Source: Rhizobium sp. Leaf306
Lineage (GTDB): Bacteria > Pseudomonadota > Alphaproteobacteria > Rhizobiales > Rhizobiaceae
Assembly (NCBI RefSeq): GCF_001423425.1
Contig: NZ_LMNX01000002.1
Location: 62,001 to 126,000, forward strand
DNA: 64,000 bases
Direction: 5' to 3'
Position 1 is the first letter of the stretch; each line of letters opens with the position of its first letter. Below are positions 8,500 to 17,287 of the stretch, piece after piece. A program made the translations under genes and the position numbers. The notes under the pieces are model-generated. The model ran no database searches, was not told where the DNA came from, and saw only the letters and a program-made list of their open reading frames with translations.

Positions 8500-9429
8500 A
8501 TGATTAACCAGATCAAGGGCCTCCACCACGTCACGTCGATGGCGGCCAGCGCGTCCACCAACAACCGGTTCTTCACCGATACGCTCGGCCTGCGCCGGGT
8601 CAAGAAGACCGTCAACTTCGATGCGCCTGACGTCTATCATCTCTATTACGGCGACGAAATCGGCACGCCCGGCTCGGTCATGACCTATTTCCCGTTCCCG
8701 CATATCGCCAGGGGCCGCCCCGGCTCAGGCGAAGTGGGCACGACCGTATTCTCTGTACCGCAGGGCTCGCTCGGCTACTGGACGGATCGTCTGACCAAAG
8801 CCGGTGCCGATGGTTTGAAGGCCGACGAAGCCTTTGGCGAAAAGCGCCTGCAGTTTGCAGGTCCAGACGGCGACGGGTTTGCGCTGGTCGAAGTCAAGGA
8901 TGACGACCGCGCCCAGTGGACGGGCAACGGCGTCGGTGCCGACGAAGCGATCCGCGGCTTTCATTCAGCGTCGCTCAGACTGCGCGACGACGGTGCCAAT
9001 GCCGAGCTCTTGAAGTTCATGGGCTATGAACAGGTTGATGCCAGAGACGGTGTCACGCGGTTCGGCATGCCCGGCGGTAACGGCGCCGACTTTATCGACG
9101 TCGAGACGATGCCGAATATTTCGGGCGCACGTCTCGGTGCCGGCTCCGTGCATCACCTGGCGTTTGCGGTCGAAAACCGTGAAAAGCAGCTCGAAGTCCG
9201 CAAGGCACTGATGGATACGGGGTACCAGGTCACGCCGGTGATCGACCGCGATTACTTCTGGGCCATCTACTTCCGCACGCCCGGCGGCGTGCTGTTTGAG
9301 ATCGCGACCAATGAACCCGGTTTCGACCGCGACGAGGATACCGCGCATCTGGGCGAGGCCCTGAAGCTGCCGACCCAGCACGAGCATCTGCGCTCGACGC
9401 TCGAGGAGCACTTGGAACCGCTGGCCTAA
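8500..9429 (+). CDS. Ring-cleaving dioxygenase, MhqO-like (two VOC domains)
   Basis: The ATG at 8500 has AAGGGG 6 nt upstream. The 309-residue product has two tandem VOC halves. The first starts IKGLHHVTSMAASASTNNRF, a near-perfect family signature, and the second starts after about residue 150, with VHHLAFAV and GVLFEIATNEPGF supplying metal ligands. This architecture matches the MhqO/MhqA group, linked in Bacillus to detoxification of quinones and hydroquinones. A serine hydrolase of the MhqD type follows after 11 nt, the same pairing as in mhqNOD, which supports a quinone/electrophile role. No MarR-type regulator gene lies alongside. Confidence 0.82.
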   Translation: MINQIKGLHHVTSMAASASTNNRFFTDTLGLRRVKKTVNFDAPDVYHLYYGDEIGTPGSVMTYFPFPHIARGRPGSGEVGTTVFSVPQGSLGYWTDRLTKAGADGLKADEAFGEKRLQFAGPDGDGFALVEVKDDDRAQWTGNGVGADEAIRGFHSASLRLRDDGANAELLKFMGYEQVDARDGVTRFGMPGGNGADFIDVETMPNISGARLGAGSVHHLAFAVENREKQLEVRKALMDTGYQVTPVIDRDYFWAIYFRTPGGVLFEIATNEPGFDRDEDTAHLGEALKLPTQHEHLRSTLEEHLEPLA

Positions 9430-9440
9430 GGAGAGAGACG

Positions 9441-10064
9441 ATGAGTTTCGACAGTTATGTGCACCGGGCGCGGCCCGGTGCACCCGGTGCGCCGATCCTG
9501 TTTACCTTTCATGGCACCGGCGGCGACGAGAACCAGTTCTTCGATTTTGCGAGCCGGCTCGTGCCGGGTGCTACGATCGTCTCTCCGCGCGGCGACGTCG
9601 CCGAGCATGGGGCGGCGCGCTTTTTCCGCCGCAAGGCGGAAGGGGTCTACGATCTCGACGATCTCGCCCGTGCGACTAAGCGGATGTCTGACTTCGTGGA
9701 AGCCAATCGCGACCGCTACGAATCCTCGACCGTGCTTGGCCTCGGGTTTTCGAACGGCGCCAACATTCTTGCCAATGTGATGATCGAAAGGCCCGGCCTG
9801 TTTGAGGCGGGCGTGCTGATGCATCCGCTCATCCCGTTCACGCCGCCTGCGCGCACGACGGGTGAGAAGGCGCATGTGCTGATCACCGCCGGCGAGCGGG
9901 ACCCGATCTGCCCGGTGCCGCAGACGCAGGCACTTGCCGACTATCTCCGCGCGGCCGGTGACGAGGTCACGCTGGAATGGCATGCCAGCGGCCACGAGAT
10001 TCGCCCGAACGAGATCGAAGCGATCAAGACGTTTCTGGCGCCCTATGGTGCCCGCGGCGAATAA
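9441..10064 (+). CDS. Alpha/beta hydrolase, MhqD/carboxylesterase type
   Basis: This 207-residue cytosolic hydrolase has the phospholipase/carboxylesterase fold: LFTFHGTGGDENQF near the oxyanion hole, the nucleophile elbow GFSNGAN (Ser near residue 103), the acid in TAGERDPICPV, and the catalytic His in WHASGHEI. It follows the dioxygenase gene by 11 nt behind AAGGAGAGAGACG, so they are translated from one message. In Firmicutes MhqD is induced with MhqO by quinones; its natural substrate is unsettled. A role in processing ring-cleavage products is an inference from this pairing. Confidence 0.82.
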   Translation: MSFDSYVHRARPGAPGAPILFTFHGTGGDENQFFDFASRLVPGATIVSPRGDVAEHGAARFFRRKAEGVYDLDDLARATKRMSDFVEANRDRYESSTVLGLGFSNGANILANVMIERPGLFEAGVLMHPLIPFTPPARTTGEKAHVLITAGERDPICPVPQTQALADYLRAAGDEVTLEWHASGHEIRPNEIEAIKTFLAPYGARGE

Positions 10065-10107
10065 TTGAGATCGCCGGGCCCGCAGATCCGCGGGCCTGGC
10101 TTAGCCG

Positions 10108-11148
10108 TCAGATATGCGGCTCGGAATAGGCCGTGCACTCGCCGACATCCTGCCATGTCGGCTTTCTGCCGGCGCGCTTTGCCTTGCGGTCGGAATGGCC
10201 GAGATAGAGATCGAGGCGGCGGTCGTGCAGGCCGGGAACCAGGCTCAGCGGTGAGAAGGGCAGCGGCGAGAACGGATTGGTGCGGTGATAGGCATGCAGT
10301 TCCACCCGCATCGTGTGCTTGAAGCTGACCGCGCGCGAATGGAACGCATAGGTATCGGCAACGACAAGCGTATTGGCCGGCACAGTCACCTTCTTCGGCT
10401 CGAAATCACCAAGCGTGGTCAGCTCTTCCGGCGTGATGCGGAATGATCCGTCCGCGTGATGGGCGCGGTTGTCCGTACTGGCGATCAGGCTTTGCCGATA
10501 TTCCCATTCGATCCGCTTTTCCGTCAGCTTGTGGCTGCCCGGCACGAATACGAAGGGACCGTTGTCCGCCTCCACATCATCGAGAAACAGCCAGGCCTTG
10601 GAGGTCGAGTGAAACGTGTCCGCGTGCAGTGCGGTCTGCGGATCGGCCTTGGCCAGCGCCGGTTCGGCAATCACCGTCTGGATGAAGTGGATCGGATCGC
10701 CGCCGGCACCGCCGACATAGCGCAGGAGGCCGGCGATCGACTGATTGTGGCTGAAGCGAGCCAGATCCGGCAGGCGCTTCAGCGCTGTCGGGCCGATCGG
10801 AATCATCCGCGTCACCGCCTGTCCCTGCCGCATCTCGCGTGCCGGCAGAGGCTCGCTCTTGAGGAAATCGCGGATGCGCAGGAAGACGTCCTGCGGCAAT
10901 GCGTTTTGCCGGATCACGAACCCGTCGCGATCAAACGCGCTGCGTTCCTCCGGTCTGACCTGTGACCCCAGGATGCGGCGACGGTAGTCTGCCATCCGAG
11001 CGGCTATCCGCACCCGCTCCCGATGCAGGCCAAGCTCGTTCAGGTGCGGATGGCCGATCAGCGGGTTTTTGCGAAACGACTTGTCGCTGCCAAGAATGCC
11101 AAGCGCCAGCCGCGGATAGCGCCACCATTGAATTGTTTGCTCCGCCAT
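10108..11148 (-). CDS. Phytanoyl-CoA dioxygenase (PhyH) family protein
   Basis: The 346-residue product (ATG at 11148) has the Fe(II)/2-oxoglutarate facial triad of the PhyH family: His175 and Asp177 in ALHADTFHS, and His270 in ADTYAFHSRA, with Arg281 (TMRVELHAYHR) likely to bind 2-oxoglutarate. It therefore should hydroxylate some small molecule in the cytosol using O2. The N-terminal 70 residues are basic and aromatic, with no signal peptide. It stands alone between convergent and divergent neighbours, so the context gives no substrate. PhyH relatives act on lipids, amino acids and secondary metabolites. Confidence 0.8.
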   Translation of the reverse strand: MAEQTIQWWRYPRLALGILGSDKSFRKNPLIGHPHLNELGLHRERVRIAARMADYRRRILGSQVRPEERSAFDRDGFVIRQNALPQDVFLRIRDFLKSEPLPAREMRQGQAVTRMIPIGPTALKRLPDLARFSHNQSIAGLLRYVGGAGGDPIHFIQTVIAEPALAKADPQTALHADTFHSTSKAWLFLDDVEADNGPFVFVPGSHKLTEKRIEWEYRQSLIASTDNRAHHADGSFRITPEELTTLGDFEPKKVTVPANTLVVADTYAFHSRAVSFKHTMRVELHAYHRTNPFSPLPFSPLSLVPGLHDRRLDLYLGHSDRKAKRAGRKPTWQDVGECTAYSEPHI

Positions 11149-11328
11149 CCCCAACCCCGTATCTTCGTCGCTGCGATCATACCATCAGGCATTGAGGCCG
11201 CAAGGGATCAGGTCGCCTGCTCTTTGCCCCGTCCCAGGCTCGTTTTCAGGGGAGGGTTGGCTTGCAGCGTCGGCCGTTGAGAGGTCTAGTGCGCCATTGC
11301 CATGCTTTGAAGAGAGTAGCACTCCTCG

Positions 11329-11718
11329 ATGAAGACGACATTCAATCCGCCATCCGTCCGTCAGCCGTTCGGCGCCTACAATCACGGTCTGCTCGTGCCG
11401 CCAGGCGCCAGTCTGATGGTCACCTCGGGCCAGCTCGGCATTGGCCTTGACGATGCGATCCCGGCCGATGTTACCGCCCAGGCAGAACTCTGCTTTAAGG
11501 CGATTGGGGCGATCCTTGACGAGGCCAAGATGACCTATGCCGACGTCATCCGCATTTCCGGCTTCGTGACGAGGCGCGAGGACTTCCAGGCCTACATGGC
11601 GGTGCGCGATCGTTTCACGCTCGACCCAAAGCCAGTCTCGACGCTGATCATCGTCGGCGGATTCACCCGCGCGGAATTTCTGGTCGAGGTCGAGGTGACG
11701 GCTGCAAAGGTATTTTAG
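11329..11718 (+). CDS. RidA family protein
   Basis: The 129-residue product shows the YjgF/RidA pattern: GAYNHGLLVPPGASLMVTSG for the N-terminal strands, then a helix with ILDEAKMTYADVIRISGFVT, and a FLVEVEVTA C-terminus. RidA enzymes hydrolyse reactive enamine/imine intermediates made by PLP enzymes such as threonine dehydratase. The usual C-terminal Arg-x-x-E-hydrophobic motif appears here as RAEFLVEVE. The ribosome binding site is weak (GAGAG). It is monocistronic. The family is clear; whether it is the housekeeping RidA or a paralogue with another substrate is not. Confidence 0.82.
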   Translation: MKTTFNPPSVRQPFGAYNHGLLVPPGASLMVTSGQLGIGLDDAIPADVTAQAELCFKAIGAILDEAKMTYADVIRISGFVTRREDFQAYMAVRDRFTLDPKPVSTLIIVGGFTRAEFLVEVEVTAAKVF

Positions 11719-11916
11719 GGCGGATCTCGCTTTGCCACGATACTATCAGGATAAAATGGTAATAATCTTGTCAGTTCATGCCTTGTTTTCGAAATTTACT
11801 GTGCCGATTAAACAAAATTCGAAATAATCAACGACGGGCACGCTAGACTATATTGAAACGTTTCTCGCAAAGTGATGATGTCCTTTCAGGGTAAGGGGCT
11901 TTCCGGGGGACATTTC

Positions 11917-12345
11917 ATGCGCCACTACATGGTTGGAGCTGCACTGTTTTCGTGTGCGCTTGTCTTTGCGTCGTCCGCACTGTCCGCCGGCCTGGTCGCC
12001 AGCGTCAGCCTGTCGTCCCAGACGATGACGGTGAGCGAAGACGGTGTTGATGTCTACCGGTGGCCGGTATCGACCGCTCGGAAAGGCTACAGCACGCCGC
12101 TCGGCAGCTGGAGCGCAAAATGGCTCTCGAGGAGCCACAGGTCGCGCAAGTACGACAACGCGCCAATGCCGTTCGCCGTGTTCTACAATGGCGGCTATGC
12201 CGTGCATGCGACGTTCGATACCAAGCGCCTCGGTCGACCAGCCTCCCATGGCTGTATCAGGCTGCATCCGGAAAATGCCGCAACCTTTTTCGCGCTGACG
12301 AGCCGGTATGGAACCGCTAACACCCGCATCGTTGTCGGCTATTAG
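11917..12345 (+). CDS. L,D-transpeptidase (YkuD domain)
   Basis: I chose the ATG at 11917 (GGGGGA 6 nt upstream), which exposes a clean Sec signal peptide cleaved near LSAGL. The 142-residue product is almost entirely one YkuD domain, with the catalytic stretch HATFDTKRLGRPASHGCIRL: the essential His near residue 97, His111 and the nucleophile Cys113. Such enzymes make 3-3 peptidoglycan cross-links or attach proteins to peptidoglycan in the periplasm, and rhizobia rely heavily on them. Next to it, in the opposite direction, lies a lytic transglycosylase lipoprotein, another wall enzyme. The stop lies 36 nt from that gene's stop. Confidence 0.88.
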   Translation: MRHYMVGAALFSCALVFASSALSAGLVASVSLSSQTMTVSEDGVDVYRWPVSTARKGYSTPLGSWSAKWLSRSHRSRKYDNAPMPFAVFYNGGYAVHATFDTKRLGRPASHGCIRLHPENAATFFALTSRYGTANTRIVVGY

Positions 12346-12380
12346 GCCGTGTGCAGCTTAGCCTGCACGGGAACCAAGGT

Positions 12381-12956
12381 TCAGTATCCGCAACGGCGCA
12401 GTTGCGCCTCGTATCTGGCTGCCATGGCGGCAGATTTCTTTGCGGTCTGGCGAACCCCGCCGCCGAACTGGCCGCGCTCATAGCCGCCGTGGCCGGTATA
12501 GTAGGCGAGGTAGAGGTTGTAGGTATCGCTGAGGGGGATGTTGTTCCGGATATGGCTCTGGTGGTGATACCAGCCGACAAAGCGGATGGCATCGCCGAAG
12601 TCACTGCGGCTGGCGGCCCAGCGACCCGTCGATTTGCGGTAACCGTCCCAGGTTCCGTCCAGCGCCTGTGCGTAGCCATAGGCCGAAGAGATACGGCCCC
12701 AGGGAATGATGCCGAGCACATATTTGCGCGGCGGGCGGGCGCGGGCGCGGAAACTCGACTCGACGTAGATCGTCGCCATCAGGATCGGGACCGGCACGCC
12801 GTATTCGCGGCTTGCTGCGCGCGCCTGGCGGGCCCAGTTGTTGAAAAGCCCGTCTCTCTGCTCGAAAATCGCGCAGGCATCTCCGATCCGGCTCGGCGCG
12901 GAGGCGCAAGCCGTGAGGGACATCATCAGAAGGGCGATGTAAAACGCATTACGCAT
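12381..12956 (-). CDS. Lytic transglycosylase (SLT domain) lipoprotein
   Basis: The 191-residue product starts with a lipoprotein signal (lipobox LTAC, Cys17) and continues with a lysozyme-like SLT domain: VPILMATIYVESSFRAR has the catalytic Glu, followed by SSAYGYAQALDGTWDGY and YNLYLAYYTGHGGY, which match the family's GLMQ and AYNAG elements. It should cleave the glycan strand of peptidoglycan from a membrane anchor. The LTAC site and N-terminal length point to small SLT lipoproteins (EmtA-like), not the large soluble Slt. It converges with the L,D-transpeptidase gene; a weak CCGTG...CACGG hairpin lies between the stops. Confidence 0.85.
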   Translation of the reverse strand: MRNAFYIALLMMSLTACASAPSRIGDACAIFEQRDGLFNNWARQARAASREYGVPVPILMATIYVESSFRARARPPRKYVLGIIPWGRISSAYGYAQALDGTWDGYRKSTGRWAASRSDFGDAIRFVGWYHHQSHIRNNIPLSDTYNLYLAYYTGHGGYERGQFGGGVRQTAKKSAAMAARYEAQLRRCGY

Positions 12957-13133
12957 CGCGCGTTCTTTCAGGCTTGGACTTAAGGCTCTATCTCTGAGGT
13001 TTCAGACTGGAACAATGCCACTAAAACTTAACGAAAAGTTTAACGGCCCAGAAAGCAGCCGAAAGGCTCCACGCGCTCGCCTCGGCGCGATGGTTTGCGA
13101 TCGTCGACATTGAAGGGGTTGCGGAGACTCGGA

Positions 13134-13337
13134 CTAATCGTCGAGGTATCGTTCGCGGTCCTCGACCATCACTTTTTTGGAGAAGGCTGACTGGATCAGC
13201 GCTGCGGGCAAAAGCACGATAAACGCGACCACGGTGGCGACACCGTAGGCGAGGGCGGCCAGCGCCCATAGAATGCGGTTGATCATCGGCTTCATCCAGG
13301 TTGCCCGATCGGTTGCCTCGGCCTGCACACATAGCAC
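13134..13337 (-). CDS. Small one-helix membrane protein
   Basis: The frame encodes up to 67 residues with one strong hydrophobic segment (LWALAALAYGVATVVAFIVL) and a charged C-terminal tail ending KVMVEDRERYLDD. The GTG at 13337 has GGAG about 8 nt upstream, while an internal ATG at 13295 lacks a good site, so the start is uncertain. No family is recognised. It probably sits in the inner membrane with an acidic tail in the cytoplasm. The region from here to the transglycosylase gene (12957-13133) holds no other gene I can support. Confidence 0.45.
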   Translation of the reverse strand: MLCVQAEATDRATWMKPMINRILWALAALAYGVATVVAFIVLLPAALIQSAFSKKVMVEDRERYLDD

Positions 13338-13441
13338 GAAGATCTCTCCAATTCATGAGTATGTTTTCACATACACGAACTGCGCAGAGAAGTTTTATAG
13401 CGCAGTAACAGGGGCGTTCGCGGAAGCCCCGATAACGACAG

Positions 13442-13468
13442 AAAAAGGCCGCTCAATGGAGCGGCCTT
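13442..13468 (-). terminator. Rho-independent terminator
   Basis: AAGGCCGCTC and GAGCGGCCTT form a perfect 10-bp stem with a 4-nt loop. On the minus strand the stem runs into TTTTTC, so it terminates the leftward gene 13498-13845, whose stop lies 30 nt upstream. Confidence 0.85.
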
Positions 13469-13497
13469 GATCATGTCTGCGATACGCCAGAGGGCGA

Positions 13498-13845
13498 TCA
13501 GCAAGTTGGATTGGTTTCCATGGTCATCATGGCTCCACCGGCGGTACCAGTGTTGGTGCTGGCGCCCGGATTCGAGTTGTTGCCGGAAGCCACGCCCGGA
13601 TCCTTCATCGTGCCTGCCTGGCAGTTGGTCGATGGCGTTGTGCCGGATGTGCTGTTGGTCGAGGACGAATCCACGCCCGGCAGCGACGTTGTCGGCGCGG
13701 TCTGTTCGACACCGGACATCGGCATCGACTTGCCGGTGCTTCCGGATCCGTCATTGCCGCCCGAACCGGAGCCGCTGGTCTGTGCAAAAGCCGAGGTTGC
13801 GAGACCGAGCGAAAGGGCTGCGACGTTGAATAGTTTAATGCTCAT
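13498..13845 (-). CDS. Exported Ser/Gly/Thr-rich protein (115 aa)
   Basis: The start has AAGGAA about 9 nt upstream. The product has a Sec signal peptide cleaved after AFAQ (near residue 22). The mature 93 residues are a low-complexity mix of Ser, Gly, Thr, Asn and Pro with few charges, one Cys in the middle (TNCQAG) and one as the last residue (NPTC). The two cysteines could form a disulfide in the periplasm. I recognise no domain. A strong intrinsic terminator follows, so it is a single-gene unit. Similar short disordered exported proteins occur in rhizobia without known function. Confidence 0.65.
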   Translation of the reverse strand: MSIKLFNVAALSLGLATSAFAQTSGSGSGGNDGSGSTGKSMPMSGVEQTAPTTSLPGVDSSSTNSTSGTTPSTNCQAGTMKDPGVASGNNSNPGASTNTGTAGGAMMTMETNPTC

Positions 13846-14070
13846 GGGAGTGTTTCCTTCTTGTTGTCCTCACAGTTACCAAACCGCCCCAGGTGCCGTT
13901 GGTTCCAGCTATTGCGCGCCAATTCCTTTTGTGTGCCAGCGCGGGAAAAAAAATGGATTTCAATAAAATTGCATCTATTCGTTTAAGCGCGCCGCAAACC
14001 TGGCTGCGTATGGTCGTCCCATAACGAAACGAGATGGCAACAGAGCCATCCGCCAAACAGGGTACGGGCC

Positions 14071-14625
14071 ATGATCAAGAAGCTCATCATTTCCGCGATC
14101 GTACTGACCGCGCTGGTTGCAGGCAAGGAAGCCAATGCTGCAGGTCCGGGCTCGTTTGCCCGCTCGCTCTCAGGCGTTTCCGCTCTCCACATGCAGGTCG
14201 CCCAGAACCGTACCCATGGCGCTGAAGGCTCCAACACGATTTCCGAATTTACCATCGATCAGGCCCACGAACTGAAGCGCGTCAACGACGCGGTCGACGG
14301 CAAGCTTGCAGCCGTCGACGGCTATCTCGACACGTTCGCCGACGACCTTGCTGCCGATCAGGATCTCTGCCTCGATTGCGCCGATCTCAAGCGCGACCAT
14401 CTCGTTTCCATCGGCTGGGATAGCCGCAACCTGACGATCGGCTACGCTCTCAACGACGAGGGCCGGATCGAACGGGTCCTAGTTGTTGCAACGCCGCGCG
14501 GCGACATCGTGCTCTCGCATGGCGGCCTGACGGTCGACAGGACTGCCCAGACGATGACCGAGACCACGAAGGCTAGCGATGCTCTGTCTTCGCCAGCTGC
14601 CACTGCCGACCATTACGATATCTAA
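14071..14625 (+). CDS. Exported, degenerate transglutaminase-like (BTLCP) protein
   Basis: The 184-residue product has a signal peptide ending near EANAAG. The middle part lines up with bacterial transglutaminase-like cysteine proteinases: ELKRVNDAVDGKL matches the family's VN-x-x-VN helix, CLDCADLKRDHLVSIGW matches the GDCEDY-x-x-LKR-x-x-L-x-x-x-G element, and RVLVVATPRGDIVLSHG matches HAVL-x-V-x-T-x-x-GD-x-VLDN. Cys103 takes the catalytic Cys position, but the expected His is Arg135 and the final Asp-Asn is Ser149-His150. It is therefore probably inactive as a protease. The alignment is by eye. A strong terminator follows, and the gene stands alone. Confidence 0.55.
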   Translation: MIKKLIISAIVLTALVAGKEANAAGPGSFARSLSGVSALHMQVAQNRTHGAEGSNTISEFTIDQAHELKRVNDAVDGKLAAVDGYLDTFADDLAADQDLCLDCADLKRDHLVSIGWDSRNLTIGYALNDEGRIERVLVVATPRGDIVLSHGGLTVDRTAQTMTETTKASDALSSPAATADHYDI

Positions 14626-14642
14626 AGCTCACTGACCCTGCT

Positions 14643-14686
14643 GGCCGGTGGCGTCGACGTGCCCTGACGCTGCCGGCCCTTTTTTT
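14643..14686 (+). terminator. Rho-independent terminator
   Basis: GGCCGGTGGCGTC pairs with GACGCTGCCGGCC over 13 bp, with two G-T wobbles, and is followed by CTTTTTTT. It ends the rightward gene 14071-14625 and separates it from the convergent EamA gene. Confidence 0.85.
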
Positions 14687-14708
14687 CCAAGTTGTCGCCC
14701 GTTCGCGT

Positions 14709-15596
14709 CTATCGCTGTGCGGGCTTTCCCCATTCTGCGATGGCAATGCCGCCAAGCGCCAGAACCAGCGCCACGATGTGGAATGCCTGCAGGTTTTCGC
14801 CAAGCACGATCACCGAAAGCAGGGTGCCAAAAACCGGCACCAGATTGATGAACAGGCCGGCCCGGTTGGCACCGATCTCCTCGACGCCGCGGATATAGAG
14901 CACCTGCGCGATCAGCGATGCGAAGACGGCGGTGTAGACTGCGATGATCCAGCCGTTGGCGTCCGGCCAGATCATTCGGTCAGCCGAATATTCCCACGCG
15001 GCGGCGGGAATGCTGCCGAGCAGGGCGAACAGCGCCGGGATTGCCATCAGGCTGCGCCAGCTGATGGCCGGGCGAAAACGCAGCGTCACCGTATAGACCG
15101 CATAGGCGACGATCGCGATCATCATGACCGCATCGCCGAAATTGACGCTGAGCGTGACGATGGTCGACAGGTCGCCATGGGCTGCCGTCAAAAGCCCGCC
15201 CATCAGGGTCAGCGCGAAGCCGACGATCTGCAGCCAGGATACTTTCATCCGGAACAGCACGAAATTGAACAGGAAGATCAGCACCGGAATAAGCGTCTGC
15301 TCGACGGTGACGTTGATCGCCGTGGTGTAATTGACCGCGGTGTAGAGCGCCGCATTGAAGACGACGTAGCCGACGAGGCCGAGAAAGGCGAGAAGCGGCA
15401 GGTTCGACCGGATCACGGGCCAATCGCGGCGAAGATCGGGTATGGAGATCGCGAAAATGATGACGGTCGCGAACGCCCATCGCCAGAAGGTCAGGAGCAT
15501 CGGGCTGATATGACCGATGGCAAGCTTGCCCGCGACCGCATTGCCGCCCCAGCACAGCGTCGCAACGATCAGGAAGATATAGGCTCTGCGGTACAC
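14709..15596 (-). CDS. EamA/DMT superfamily transporter
   Basis: The 295-residue protein starts at GTG (GGAGGAG 6 nt upstream) and has about 10 transmembrane helices in two EamA repeats. The first is marked by TLCWGGNAVAGKLAIGHISP and WRWAFA. The second ends with NLVPVFGTLLSVIVLGE near the C-terminus. Members of this family export metabolites or amino acids across the inner membrane; the substrate cannot be read from sequence. It stands alone, convergent with 14071-14625 and divergent from purA. Confidence 0.85.
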   Translation of the reverse strand: MYRRAYIFLIVATLCWGGNAVAGKLAIGHISPMLLTFWRWAFATVIIFAISIPDLRRDWPVIRSNLPLLAFLGLVGYVVFNAALYTAVNYTTAINVTVEQTLIPVLIFLFNFVLFRMKVSWLQIVGFALTLMGGLLTAAHGDLSTIVTLSVNFGDAVMMIAIVAYAVYTVTLRFRPAISWRSLMAIPALFALLGSIPAAAWEYSADRMIWPDANGWIIAVYTAVFASLIAQVLYIRGVEEIGANRAGLFINLVPVFGTLLSVIVLGENLQAFHIVALVLALGGIAIAEWGKPAQR

Positions 15597-15933
15597 GATA
15601 ATCTCCTCCGCGTGCCGTATCGACGGCCCGTCCTTGCCCTATCGTCTTTCGTCGGCGCCGACCTTGGCCGGAACGCTTGGCGTGGGCCATAGCGTGGGAA
15701 TTTGCAAATTGTCACGCAAAAACCGTCCAGCATTCACAAACAGGTCGCTTTCCTCGGGCCAAGGCATTATAGATGCGCGCGTTTGCAGGGGCGGGTCCGG
15801 CGCGGTTTCGGACGAGCGCCCTTGTGGGAGAGAACTCTATCTGGCGCTCGCAACGCCGCTGTCTCAGAGCAGCGGTGCTGTCGCGGCGCCGTGGCGTGCT
15901 TGAAGGGCAGGCCCGAAACGCAGGAAAGCAAAG
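15597..15933. other. 337-bp intergenic region before purA
   Basis: This divergent region between the EamA transporter and purA should hold promoters for both. I see a 12-bp palindrome AATTTGCAAATT at 15699-15710 and two copies of GCGTGGG just before it. No recognised riboswitch or known operator is evident, and I cannot support a gene here. The region next to purA is GC-rich and could fold into a leader hairpin. Confidence 0.4.
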
Positions 15934-17229
<1,296 letters not shown>

Positions 17230-17287
17230 TGTCAACTATTGATTATCCATTCAGCCGGCTTGAGCCCGGCGACAATGAGAAGTGCTG

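Noticed and set aside
15699-15710. AATTTGCAAATT palindrome before purA
   Set aside because: A single 12-bp palindrome far from the start without a known regulator; too weak to call an operator.
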